A stretch of 64,000 nucleotides of DNA, taken from CAYYKD01 sp964471825. Lineage in GTDB: Bacteria > Spirochaetota > GWE2-31-10 > CAYYKD01. The position numbers and the translations under genes are program-made. Where the stretch lies: assembly GCA_964471825.1 (NCBI GenBank), contig CAYYKD010000014.1, positions 1-64,000 on the forward strand, written 5' to 3'. The notes beneath the pieces are model-generated. The model saw only the letters and a list, made by a program, of their open reading frames with translations, made no database searches and was not told the DNA's origin. The stretch's first letter is position 1, and the number at the start of each line of letters is the position of its first letter. Positions 35,407 to 45,254 of the stretch are shown one piece after another.

Positions 35407-36670
35407 AACTCAGAAAGAGGCGGCAATTAGGGGAATAGTAACAAAACAGATGATTGAGGTTATTGAGAGCGAAAAAATTGAAGAAAGTCTGTTACTTGAA
35501 AGGGTCGCTAATGGAAGAATAGTGATCCCGGCAAATATCGGTCATAAAAATTTAAGAGGTATCGGGATTGGAGAGGGTTTAAGAACCAAGATCAATGTAA
35601 ATCTCGGTGTATCAGAAGATTGCTTTAAACCAGAGGTTGAACTTGATAAAGTTAGGAATGCAATCTCGATGAAGGCTGATGCGATTATGGATTTGAGTAT
35701 TTTTGGAGATACAAGACTTTTTAGAAAAAAATTACTTGAGACCAGTGAGGTGATGGTTGGAACTGTACCGGTTTACGATGCTGTTGCCAGATATGGTAAA
35801 AACATTAAAGATATTACGGTTGATGATTTCTTCAAGGCTGTTCAGACCCATGCAGAGGATGGAATTGATTTTTTGACTATTCATGCCGGTTTAAATAGAA
35901 CCTGCATAGAGAGACTGCAGAAAAATAGAAGGTTAACCCACATTGTAAGTAGAGGTGGTGCGATTCTCTATGAATGGATGATGGAAAATGATAGAGAAAA
36001 CCCTTTCTATCAACACTATGACAGGCTTCTTGAAATATGCAATAAATATGATGTTACGCTATCTCTTGGCGACGGGCTTAGACCGGGATCGATTAAGGAT
36101 TCAACCGATGCACCTCAGATTCAGGAGTTGATTATGCTCGGTGAATTGACTAAGGATGCATGGTCGCAAGGTGTTCAGGTTATGATAGAGGGGCCGGGGC
36201 ATGTGCCGTTAAATGAGATTGCCTCAAACATACAACTCGAAAAAAAACTCTGTCATGGTGCTCCTTTCTATGTGCTTGGTCCCATTGTCACAGATATTGC
36301 TCCAGGCTATGATCATATAACATCGGCCATCGGCGGCGCGGTCGCAGCTTCATTTGGTGCCGACTTCCTTTGCTTTGTAACACCTGCTGAACACCTTAAA
36401 CTTCCGTCTGTTGAGGACACAAGAGATGGAATAATTGCAGCAAGAATTGCCGCCCACGCCGCCGACATTGCAAAGGGGGTCAAAGGTGCTATCGAGCTGG
36501 ATCATGAGATGAGCCGTGCAAGAGCAGCGTTGGATTGGGATAAGATGTTTAAACTTGCAATTGACCCTATAAAGCCTGCTGCCTACAGAGAATCATCAGG
36601 TGTCAAGGACCCCTCTGTTTGTTCAATGTGCGGGGATATGTGTGCAGTTAAACGCTCATCCAAGTATTAA
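35399..36670 (+). CDS. thiC: Phosphomethylpyrimidine synthase ThiC
   Basis: This 423-residue radical-SAM enzyme converts aminoimidazole ribotide into the thiamine pyrimidine. It is the short form without the N-terminal extension. The C-terminal cluster motif CSMCGDMCAVK, DGLRPGSIKDSTDAPQ and EGPGHVPLNEI are present. It overlaps thiE by 8 bp and ends the operon. No thiD is seen here, so pyrimidine phosphorylation must be encoded elsewhere. Confidence 0.97.
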   Translation: MYRTQKEAAIRGIVTKQMIEVIESEKIEESLLLERVANGRIVIPANIGHKNLRGIGIGEGLRTKINVNLGVSEDCFKPEVELDKVRNAISMKADAIMDLSIFGDTRLFRKKLLETSEVMVGTVPVYDAVARYGKNIKDITVDDFFKAVQTHAEDGIDFLTIHAGLNRTCIERLQKNRRLTHIVSRGGAILYEWMMENDRENPFYQHYDRLLEICNKYDVTLSLGDGLRPGSIKDSTDAPQIQELIMLGELTKDAWSQGVQVMIEGPGHVPLNEIASNIQLEKKLCHGAPFYVLGPIVTDIAPGYDHITSAIGGAVAASFGADFLCFVTPAEHLKLPSVEDTRDGIIAARIAAHAADIAKGVKGAIELDHEMSRARAALDWDKMFKLAIDPIKPAAYRESSGVKDPSVCSMCGDMCAVKRSSKY

Positions 36671-36677
36671 ATTCTAA

Positions 36678-36702
36678 GAGGCTGCCAAAATGACAGCCTC
36701 TG
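36678..36702. terminator. GC-rich hairpin after thiC
   Basis: AGAGGCTG ... CAGCCTCT forms a strong stem 7 bp after the thiC stop, without a T-run. It could end or protect the thi transcript; alternatively it is a relative of the miniature-element ends, which also begin GAGGCT. Confidence 0.5.
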
Positions 36703-36751
36703 TATTAAAAAGATTTGTATAATAAATCTAACATATTATTAATTATTAGAT

Positions 36752-36789
36752 GAGGCTCTTGCAAAAATCTTGATTTTTGCAAGAGCCTC
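36752..36789. mobile_element. 38-bp minimal palindromic element with target duplication
   Basis: Two 17-bp inverted ends (GAGGCTCTTGCAAAAAT) are separated by only CTTG and flanked by AGAT on both sides (36748-36751 and 36790-36793). It consists solely of the ends of the miniature-element family. The right AGAT overlaps the stop codon of the next minus-strand gene. Confidence 0.85.
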
Positions 36790-36792
36790 AGA

Positions 36793-37065
36793 TTAATCAT
36801 CAAGTGACATTGTAATATGTTTTACATTAACATTTTCAATAATTTCAAGTTTTTCTGCGAACTCTTCTATTTCAGTATCCTTTCCGACTATCTCAAGAAA
36901 AATTAGTCCTGCTTCAGAGCATATTTTATCTGAACTTTCATGAACTCCGAGTCTGGTTTTAATCAGGCATCCAAATTCTGTTAGAACTTTTTGAACCTCT
37001 ATAGCTGATTCCCTTCTTTTGCCGACAAGTATAAGAAAAATGTTTTTTCTAACATCTGATTTCAT
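36793..37065 (-). CDS. TM1266-like ACT/NikR-C-like small regulator
   Basis: This 90-residue protein has a ferredoxin-like/ACT-type fold pattern (KNIFLILVGKRRESAIEVQK ... LIKTRLGVHE ... LIFLEIVGKDTEIEEFAEKL). It resembles the TM1266 family, described as putative regulators of iron-only hydrogenase systems. No hydrogenase genes are in the window. GGGG lies about 10 bases before the ATG. The function is a family-level guess. Confidence 0.6.
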   Translation of the reverse strand: MKSDVRKNIFLILVGKRRESAIEVQKVLTEFGCLIKTRLGVHESSDKICSEAGLIFLEIVGKDTEIEEFAEKLEIIENVNVKHITMSLDD

Positions 37066-37130
37066 AATTAACCCCTTCTAGTAATAATTATTCTTAACTT
37101 GATAATAGAATTATAAAAATCCAATGTCAA

Positions 37131-37311
37131 GAGGTTCTTGCAAAAATAAATTTTGAATTTTTGCGAAGCATATTATTTTGGAAAACAAGGAAAGTTGAGG
37201 CAAAAAAACGCAGAATAATTATTTTATTTGAGTATTTTTTGCCTCAATTTGACGCATGTTTAACAAATAAAAGATCAAGCAAAAAACAGAAGGGATTTTT
37301 GCAAGAGCCTC
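37131..37311. mobile_element. 181-bp miniature inverted-repeat element, short full-length copy
   Basis: The ends are GAGGTTCTTGCAAAAAT (one change from the family) and ATTTTTGCAAGAGCCTC. In reverse orientation it matches the 6088-6411 element throughout, lacking the three palindromic inserts. The flanks TCAA and TAAA are not an exact duplication. It contains no gene. Confidence 0.88.
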
Positions 37312-37463
37312 TAAAATTTAATATTTTTTTTTCTTCCAGATAATTTTTCTAATGATTAAGGATCATAGTGGTAACTTTTATAAGAACTATTTCCGATACA
37401 TTGATAAATCGAAGCTGAAATTTGGTAGATTATGACCAAAATATATGTTAATTAGAGGAATAT

Positions 37464-38396
37464 ATGCGTATAAAATTTTATGGTGTAAGGGGTTCTATAC
37501 CAACTCCTATGTCAGAAGAGCAGTACACTGCAAAATTATCCAAGATACTTGAGCTGCACAAAAGCAAGACCTCTATGAATATAGATGATTTTCTAAAATC
37601 ATTGCCTTTCGAGCTAAAGGGAGTATATGGCGGAAACACTCCCTGTACTCTAATAGAGGGTGATAACAACGAGACATTAATACTTGATGCCGGGAGCGGC
37701 CTTAGGGTGCTGGGTAATCAGCTTGTAGGCAAATCAAATATGGTTTATCATATTATCCTATCTCATTTTCATTGGGATCATATCTGTGGCATCCCTTTTT
37801 TTAAGCCGATATATAACCCTACAAATACTGTGATATTTTACGCGGCAAGTAACAAGGTGAGCTATGCACTAAACAGGCAACAACATGAGAATCATTTTCC
37901 TGTCTCATTTAGAAATCTTCCGGCAAAAAGAAAGGTTGTGATATTAAAAGAAAATTTTGGTCATAAGCTTGGGTCTTTTAATATCAGGCCTGTTAAATTG
38001 AATCATCCGGGGGGAAGTCACGGTTTTGTGATCTTAAATGAAAATAAGAAAGTCTCGTATCTGAGCGATACTGAGTTCACAAGTGAAAATATGATTGATA
38101 AAGAGATGTTCTATAAGGCCTGTTTTGAGTCAAGCGATGCTGTTATTATGGATACTCAATATAGTTTAACCGAGTCATTTTCAAAATTTGACTGGGGGCA
38201 TACATCTTCATCAATGGCCGTAAATCTTGCATTAGAGTGGCGTGTTAAGAAACTAATTACATTTCACTATGATCCTGAGCATGATGATTTTAATCTTGCT
38301 AAGATAGGCCATGATGCTATAGAGCAAAAAAAAGTCTTTAATAAGAGGAATCTGGAAATTATTCAAGCCTATGAAGGGCTCATCTTAGAAGTCTAG
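37464..38396 (+). CDS. MBL-fold metallo-hydrolase
   Basis: This 310-residue metallo-beta-lactamase-fold protein has the metal motif HFHWDHICG (about residue 99), an early MRIKFYGVRGSIPTP, DAGSG, and later NHPGG and FHYDPEH metal ligands. The GVRGS start is typical of a group that includes phosphodiesterase-like and tRNA-processing-like enzymes. GAGGA lies 6 bases upstream. The substrate is not known; the HD-GYP gene downstream is only loose context. Confidence 0.85.
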   Translation: MRIKFYGVRGSIPTPMSEEQYTAKLSKILELHKSKTSMNIDDFLKSLPFELKGVYGGNTPCTLIEGDNNETLILDAGSGLRVLGNQLVGKSNMVYHIILSHFHWDHICGIPFFKPIYNPTNTVIFYAASNKVSYALNRQQHENHFPVSFRNLPAKRKVVILKENFGHKLGSFNIRPVKLNHPGGSHGFVILNENKKVSYLSDTEFTSENMIDKEMFYKACFESSDAVIMDTQYSLTESFSKFDWGHTSSSMAVNLALEWRVKKLITFHYDPEHDDFNLAKIGHDAIEQKKVFNKRNLEIIQAYEGLILEV

Positions 38397-38491
38397 TTTT
38401 TTTAGCCTATTGTATTTTGAAACATCTTTTACACAATCAGTCCTAACTTCTTTAATAATCGTGATAAATTTACTTTGACATTATTTTTAAT

Positions 38492-39457
38492 ATGATTTAT
38501 ATTTTAATAATGAAAGATTTAGATAAATACAATCCCGGTGATGCGGATTATTTCCTTAGAGAGTGTGTCTCAACAATAAAGGCGGGAATTGATCAGATAT
38601 ATTTTGGTATATCAAGTTTGTTGACTCCTGAGGATGAGATAAAACTTATTGAACACATTAAAAATCAAACTGATTCATTACAGGATGTCTTATATAAAAG
38701 TATAGTTGAAAAAGCCAATAAAATTGACACATTAAACTCAAAATTGGTTAAAACCAACAAGGAGTTGACAGCACTTAAGTTTCTGCTTGAAAAAAAGGTT
38801 ATCTCTAGAACAAAAACTATTAAGAGAACGCAGGAAGTAACTATTTTTTCGCTTGCACGGCTTGCAGAATCAAGAGATCCTGAAACCGGTAATCATCTTA
38901 ATAGAATCCGCGAGTATTGTCGTTTTATCGCCTCAAAACTCTATGAGAAAAGAACTTTTCCTGAAGATATAACAAAGGAATTTATATCGGATATTTATCA
39001 TTCAAGCCCCCTGCATGATATTGGCAAAGTGGGTATTCGGGATTCTATTCTAAGGAAAAAAGGTTCATTGAGTGATGAAGAGTTTACTATTATGAAGAAA
39101 CACACTGTCATAGGCGGAAAAACCCTAGAGATGGCAGAAAAGAAGTTAAGACCGAGAAGCAGATCATTCTTAACAATGGGTAAAAACATTGCCTATGCAC
39201 ACCATGAAAGATTTGATGGGAAGGGGTATCCATTTCAATTAAAGAGAGAGGAGATTCCAATTGAGGCACGGATTACCTCACTTGCCGACATCTTTGATGC
39301 ATTAAGATCAAAGAGAGTTTATAAAGACGAGATAGATCATGAAACAACAAAAGATATTATTCTACAGGAACGGGGGAAGCAGTTAGACCCGAGGATAGTT
39401 GATATATTTGAAGAGTACGAAGAGGATTTTAAGGCCATAAATAGTAAATATTATTAA
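38492..39457 (+). CDS. HD-GYP domain protein
   Basis: This protein of up to 321 residues has a helical, coiled-coil N-terminus (about 1-115) and an HD-GYP domain (about 120-310) with LHDIGKVGIRDSIL and AHHERFDGKGYPFQL intact. It probably degrades cyclic-di-GMP. An ATG at 38510 (MKDLDKYNPG) is an equally possible start; neither has a clear ribosome site. It has no REC or PAS input domain. Confidence 0.85.
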   Translation: MIYILIMKDLDKYNPGDADYFLRECVSTIKAGIDQIYFGISSLLTPEDEIKLIEHIKNQTDSLQDVLYKSIVEKANKIDTLNSKLVKTNKELTALKFLLEKKVISRTKTIKRTQEVTIFSLARLAESRDPETGNHLNRIREYCRFIASKLYEKRTFPEDITKEFISDIYHSSPLHDIGKVGIRDSILRKKGSLSDEEFTIMKKHTVIGGKTLEMAEKKLRPRSRSFLTMGKNIAYAHHERFDGKGYPFQLKREEIPIEARITSLADIFDALRSKRVYKDEIDHETTKDIILQERGKQLDPRIVDIFEEYEEDFKAINSKYY

Positions 39458-39539
39458 TTTCTATATTTTAATAAGTAAAATATACGCCAAAAAAAGGAAA
39501 AAAAAAGGCAAAAAATAATAAAAAAATAAAAAGTAAAAA

Positions 39540-40433
39540 ATGAATAGATTAAAGCAAATATACCTTAATGAAGTTTTTAAACCATTTATAATGGAAATGT
39601 TCTTCGAGATAGTTGAGAATGAATCAACCTATAACCCAAATTTTAAAAGAGAATCATTCTTTGATAAGCTCTACAATTATCCATTAATAAATAAATCTGT
39701 TTCGTCTCTTTTTACTATTGAAGACAGACCCGCCGGTTTTACCTTTTTTTCATCAACAGATAGAGAGGGGTATCTTGTATATATATATCTAAAAGAGGAG
39801 TATCGGAGAGGTGGGATTGCAAGTGGTGTATTAACAAGCTCATTGAGAAAATGTGTTGATATAGGTTTAAACAGAGTATCTCTTGATGTCAGAGCAGAAA
39901 ACGAAAATGCCTTAAAGCTATATCAAAGAAACGGGTTTAAACCTGTTAACAATTTAGTATCATTTAGAAATGAATCAAATTCATTCTACACTAATAATAT
40001 AAAGAACTGCAGAGTAGAGGATCAGGATAAATTTACATTCCAACCGTTATATAGAATGATCTGTTCAAGTATGGATAATCTAATAGAAAATAAACCGGCA
40101 AACAAGATAGAAAACAGACCATGGGAGCGAAAACTCTCCATTCTTTTAAAAAAAATTGAAGATGATAATGTATCTGTAAAAATAATTAAAACATTGGATG
40201 GAAGGCCATCTGGTTATATCATCTACGAGGTTAAGAGCTACACGATAATAATTTATGATATTTCATGTAACTCAGAGATTGTCTTGCAGGAGGCTCTTTC
40301 GTTGATACTTCAAAAAGAGAAGATTATTCAGTCCTGTTTCTTCTATGGAGAGGATAGGATATGTGAATACTTCAAAAACTCGGGTTTCTTTAGAGATATT
40401 AAGCAGATTGAGATGAACAGGAAGATAATATGA
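39540..40433 (+). CDS. GNAT-family N-acetyltransferase
   Basis: This 297-residue protein has an acetyl-CoA-binding GNAT core at about 60-145 (YLKEEYRRGGIASGVLTSSL, ENALKLYQRNGFK). A second half (about 165-297) may be a degenerate second GNAT fold (GRPSGYIIYEVK). The substrate is unknown. A very A-rich leader precedes the ATG. Its stop overlaps the uvrB start (ATGA), suggesting coupled translation. Confidence 0.8.
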   Translation: MNRLKQIYLNEVFKPFIMEMFFEIVENESTYNPNFKRESFFDKLYNYPLINKSVSSLFTIEDRPAGFTFFSSTDREGYLVYIYLKEEYRRGGIASGVLTSSLRKCVDIGLNRVSLDVRAENENALKLYQRNGFKPVNNLVSFRNESNSFYTNNIKNCRVEDQDKFTFQPLYRMICSSMDNLIENKPANKIENRPWERKLSILLKKIEDDNVSVKIIKTLDGRPSGYIIYEVKSYTIIIYDISCNSEIVLQEALSLILQKEKIIQSCFFYGEDRICEYFKNSGFFRDIKQIEMNRKII

Positions 40434-42412
40434 GACCATTTAAAGTCCACTCGAAATTTGGGCCTGCAGGGGATCAAAAAGCGGCGATTGAGAAGCTCTC
40501 CGACCAGATGCTTGGCGGTGCAAGATATCAGACTTTAAAAGGGGTTACCGGTTCAGGAAAGACATTTACAATGGCTAATGTCATTGAACGGATACAGAAG
40601 CCTACACTAATTATTTCACATAACAAGACACTCTCTGCACAGCTCTATAGGGAGTTTAAGGATTTTTTTCCTGAAAATGCAGTTGAGTATTTTGTGAGTT
40701 ATTATGACTACTATCAGCCCGAGGCCTATGTTGCATCCAGAGATCTATATATTGAGAAGGACTCTGCAATAAATGATGAGATAGATAGAATGCGTCTGTC
40801 AGCAACTAGTGCCCTAATGGAGCGGGAGGATGTGATAATTGTTGCAACTGTTTCATGTATCTATGGTCTTGGTAATCCGGAGGACTATACAGAGTTAAGT
40901 ATCAGATTGAATATTGACATGAAGTTAGAAAGGGATGAGCTTATAAAGAGGCTTGTGTCTGTTCATTATATTAGAGATGATTCAGCTCTTATTGAGCGTG
41001 GGAGATTTAGAGTTAGAGGTGATACGGTTGATATTCTTCCTGCATATTCAAAGACAGGGATAAGAGTTGAGTTTTTCGGAGAAACTGTTGAGTCTATCTC
41101 AAAACTTGATCTTATGAATAACAAAAGGATAGAATCAATAGAAAAGATAGTGATATTTCCTGCTAAACACTTTGTTACAAGTCAGGAGATAATAAATAGA
41201 ACTGTACCTGTTATAAGAGAGGACCTCGAGAAACGGGTAATAGAGTTAACCGATAGCGGCAAGCATATTGAGGCTTCAAGGCTCAGGTCAAGGACAGAAT
41301 ATGACCTTGACATGATTCTGGAGGTCGGGTATTGTAAAGGAATAGAAAATTACTCGAGGTATTTTTCCAGACGGAAAGATGGTGAAAGACCATCAACACT
41401 TATGGACTTTTTTCCAAAGGATTACATACTTTTTATTGATGAGTCCCATGTTACAGTGCCTCAGATTGGAGGGATGTATGAAGGTGACAGATCAAGAAAG
41501 ATGTCACTTGTTGAGTATGGGTTTAGGCTTCCATCAGCTCTTGATAATAGGCCGTTATTTTATGAGGAGTTTGATGGAATGATCAACCAGGCAATATTTG
41601 TATCAGCTACTCCTCGCGAGTATGAGATAGAAAGATCCGCTAGAGTTGTTGAGCAGATCATTCGGCCTACCGGTTTGATTGATCCTCTTATTGAGGTTAA
41701 GCCGACAGAGGGGCAGATGGATGATCTTATTGATGAAATAAAAACAGTTGTTGCAAGAAATGAACGGGTCTTTATAACAACAATAACCAAAAAGATGTCT
41801 GAGGATCTAACAGATTATTTAAATGATAGGGGAATAAGGGTAAGGTATCTTCATTCTGAGATAGAGACTATTGAGCGGGTTGAGATATTGATGGGGCTTA
41901 GGCAGGGGGATTTTGATGTCCTTGTTGGAATAAATCTGCTTAGAGAGGGGCTTGATGTTCCGGAGGTATCCCTGGTTGCTATCCTTGATGCTGATAAGGT
42001 GGGATTTTTAAGGTCAGCGACTTCTTTGATACAGATTATCGGAAGGGCTGCCAGGAATGTAAATGGACGAGTTGTAATGTATGCTGATAGGCGTTCTGAG
42101 GCGATGACTCAGGCGATTAACGAGACAAACAGACGAAGAGAGAGGCAGATCGAATATAATAAAGAAAACAACATAACACCAGTAACAATCGTAAAAAAAA
42201 TTGAGACAATGCTTGAAAGGGAGGTTGAGCTTGAGGTAAAAGAGGAAAAAGAGCACATTGATCAGTTGATAAATAACTATAATCTATTTGATCCAAAATC
42301 AAAAGCTAAGTTCATATTAAAACTAAAAGAGGAGATGCTCGAATCTGCAAAAAACCTTGAGTTTGAAAAGGCCGCCTATATTCGAGATTTGATAGCTCAA
42401 CACAAATCATAG
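40430..42412 (+). CDS. uvrB: Excinuclease ABC subunit B
   Basis: This 660-residue helicase-like damage-verification subunit acts in nucleotide excision repair. Walker A is GVTGSGKTFT, the beta-hairpin region is YYDYYQPEAY, Walker B is FIDESHVTVPQ, motif VI region is IQIIGRAARN, and the C-terminal UvrC-binding helices end AKNLEFEKAAYIRDLI. Length is normal. Confidence 0.97.
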   Translation: MRPFKVHSKFGPAGDQKAAIEKLSDQMLGGARYQTLKGVTGSGKTFTMANVIERIQKPTLIISHNKTLSAQLYREFKDFFPENAVEYFVSYYDYYQPEAYVASRDLYIEKDSAINDEIDRMRLSATSALMEREDVIIVATVSCIYGLGNPEDYTELSIRLNIDMKLERDELIKRLVSVHYIRDDSALIERGRFRVRGDTVDILPAYSKTGIRVEFFGETVESISKLDLMNNKRIESIEKIVIFPAKHFVTSQEIINRTVPVIREDLEKRVIELTDSGKHIEASRLRSRTEYDLDMILEVGYCKGIENYSRYFSRRKDGERPSTLMDFFPKDYILFIDESHVTVPQIGGMYEGDRSRKMSLVEYGFRLPSALDNRPLFYEEFDGMINQAIFVSATPREYEIERSARVVEQIIRPTGLIDPLIEVKPTEGQMDDLIDEIKTVVARNERVFITTITKKMSEDLTDYLNDRGIRVRYLHSEIETIERVEILMGLRQGDFDVLVGINLLREGLDVPEVSLVAILDADKVGFLRSATSLIQIIGRAARNVNGRVVMYADRRSEAMTQAINETNRRRERQIEYNKENNITPVTIVKKIETMLEREVELEVKEEKEHIDQLINNYNLFDPKSKAKFILKLKEEMLESAKNLEFEKAAYIRDLIAQHKS

Positions 42413-42589
42413 GATGCTAATTAATTATTTAGTTTAGTTTATAACATTTTTCTACATTTTTCTAATTTCCTATTTATTTTACCGTATATTTGTGTTATAA
42501 ACCTAATCCGATTGTAAGAAGAGAGATCACCGAAATTAGTTAATAATTTAATAATCGTATTATATGATATTTAATAAAGAGGTATTAAG
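42413..42589. other. Intergenic region before valS
   Basis: This 177-bp AT-rich gap shows no T-box, hairpin or clear promoter that I can support. Confidence 0.5.
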
Positions 42590-45225
42590 ATGGAAAATAA
42601 ACTTGCTGCGATTTATAATCCTAAGGATTTTGAGGATAAATGGTATGAATATTGGCAAAAAAAAGACTTGTTTACACCACGGGCTACAGAACTCGGTAAA
42701 ACCTATACTATTGTAATACCGCCGCCAAATGTAACTGCTGTTCTACACATGGGGCATGGATTAAATAACACTATTCAGGATATCCTAATTAGGCATAAAA
42801 GAATGCAGGGATATGAAACTCTGTGGGTACCGGGTACCGATCATGCGGGGATTGCAACACAGAATGTAGTTGAAAGAGAGCTTGCCACTGAGGGGAAAAA
42901 GAGATCTGATTTTACACGGGAAGATTTTGTAGATAGAGTCTGGGTGACAGCATTGAGACATCAGAAATCAATTATCAGTCAGTTGAAAAAAATTGGCTGT
43001 TCGGCAGATTGGAATCACAACTCATTTACACTTGATGATAAATTAACCAGAGCTGTAAAAAGAGTATTTATTGAACTCTATAATAAGGGGCTTGTGTACA
43101 AGTCAAAGTATATTGTAAANNNNNNNNNNATCACGAGGAAAAGTCAGGCAAGTTATGGCATTTTAAGTATCCTGTTAAGGATTCAGATGAGTATGTAATA
43201 GTTGCGACTACAAGACCTGAGACCATGCTTGGTGATACTGCTGTTGCATTCAATCCATCTGATAAGAGGTATTCTCATCTAAGGGACAGAAAACTTATTC
43301 TTCCGCTTGTGAATAGGGAGTTGAGGATTATATTTGATGAATATGTTGATCCCAAATTTGGTACGGGTGCGGTNNNNNNNNNNCCTGCACATGATCCTAA
43401 TGACTTTGAGATGGGCAAAAGACACAACCTTGAGTTTATAAATATTCTAAATAATGATGCAACTACAAATGAAAATGTACCTGAAAGATATAGAAATATT
43501 GATCGTTATGAATGTAGAAAAAGGGTTCTGGAGGATCTTGAAAAAGCAGGTTTGCTTGTTAAGATAGACAATCATAAGAATGCTGTAGGCGAATGTTATC
43601 GATGTTCAACAGTTATTGAACCAAGGTATTCTGATCAGTGGTTTGTTAAGATGAAACCCCTTGCTCAAAAAGCTGTAAAGGTTGTTAAGGAAAAGAAGAT
43701 CCAGCTTGCTCCTAAGAAATGGGAAAAGGTTTATTATAACTGGTTGGATAACATAAAGGATTGGTGTATCTCAAGACAGCTGTGGTGGGGACATAGAATC
43801 CCTGTCTTTTATTGTGATAAATGTGGAGAGATGGTCGCTCATGAGGATGTACCTGAAAAATGTAACAAATGTGGTGCAACCGATTTTACTCAGGATCAGG
43901 ATGTGCTTGACACCTGGTTTTCATCATGGTTGTGGCCATTTAGTACTCTGGGGTGGCCTGATAAGACAGATGATTTAAAGAAATTCTATCCGACCTCGAC
44001 ACTGGTTACAGGGCCTGATATAATATTTTTTTGGGTTGCAAGAATGATAATGGCCGGTCTTGAGTTTATGGGAGATGTTCCGTTTAAGGATGTCTTTTTT
44101 ACTGGAATGGTCATGGATCTGCAGGGGCGAAAGATGTCAAAATCGCTTGGCAACGGCATTGACCCGTTTGAAGTAATAGAGAGGCACGGTGCAGATGCAC
44201 TCCGGTACACAATGGTTGCAATAGTTAGTCCTAATCAGAACATTAAGCTTGGTTTCCCAAAGGATAAAAACTCAACAGAAACAGATTCATTTGATATTGG
44301 AAGTCGTTTTGCAAATAAGATATGGAATGCATCAAAGTATATCATGATGAATATCCCTGATGGTTTTGTTGAGACAGATGTAGGAGCCGTTAGTAAGGAT
44401 AAATTTGACAGGTGGATCTTGTCGGAACTCAATAGTACTGTAAAGACAGTTAATGATAATCTTGAGTCTGCAAGGTTTAATGATGCGGCAACCAGCCTGC
44501 AACATTTTTTCTGGAATGAGTTCTGTGATAAATATATTGAGATGACAAAGTCTAGGATATTTAGTACTGATTTGAAAGTGAAGTCAGATGTTCTTTCAGT
44601 TCTTATATTTGTATTAAAGACATTCCTTAAACTTCTTCATCCGTTTATGCCGTTTATTACAGAGGAGATTTTTCAGAAATTACCAAAACCGACTGTTTCA
44701 ATTATGATTGAAAAATTTCCCACCTTCGATAAAAAGGGTGTTGATAAACAAAATAATGAGATTATTTCTAAGTTTTTTAATATGATACTCTTGATTAGAA
44801 ATATCCGCGGTGAGATGAAGGTTCCGCAGGAGAAAAAAGTTGAGATTCTTGTAAAAACTGAAGATAATGATCTTTTGAGTTTTATAGCTGATAATGAAAA
44901 AGACATTCTCTATTTGACCCGTGGGTTATCTATCGTTGGTGGAAAATCAGTAATAAAGCCTGTCTCTGCGGCGGCGGGGGCCGATCAGCTTTGTGAGGTC
45001 TATATCAATCTGGAGGGGCTTATTGATAAGGATCAGGAGCTTGCAAGACTAAACAAGGAGCTGGATAAGGTAAATGCAGACTATGAAAGAACTAGTTCAA
45101 AGTTAAATAATGAAAGTTTTACAGCGAAGGCACCTGCTGATGTAATAGAGAAAGAAAAAATAAAACTTGATGAGTTTGTAATTAAGATTAATAAACTAAA
45201 GGACAATATCTCGAAACTTGTTTGA
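42590..45225 (+). CDS. valS: Valyl-tRNA synthetase, split by two N-gaps
   Basis: This class I aminoacyl-tRNA synthetase charges tRNA-Val. It has the HIGH-type motif PPPNVTAVLHMGHGLNN, the editing domain (TTRPETMLGDTAVA, PAHDPNDFEMG), the zinc-ribbon-like CDKCGEM...CNKCGA, the KMSKS motif at RKMSKSLGNGIDP, and a C-terminal coiled coil. N-runs at 43120-43129 and 43374-43383 interrupt it. The first gap changes frame and probably hides about 45 bases (the usual WCPRC region), while the second fits exactly GAV-KxT-PAHD at 10 bases. The gene itself is probably intact. Confidence 0.95.
43120..43129. other. Assembly gap (10 N)
   Basis: The gap length is nominal, since the valS frame before and after it does not match with 10 bases. 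Confidence 0.95.
43374..43383. other. Assembly gap (10 N)
   Basis: Here the valS frame is kept with exactly 10 bases, so the length may be right. Confidence 0.95.
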
Positions 45226-45254
45226 TTTGTTGCCGGTAAAAAGGGTACGAAATA

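Noticed and set aside
42420..42590. T-box leader before valS
   Set aside because: No T-box sequence or terminator hairpin can be seen.
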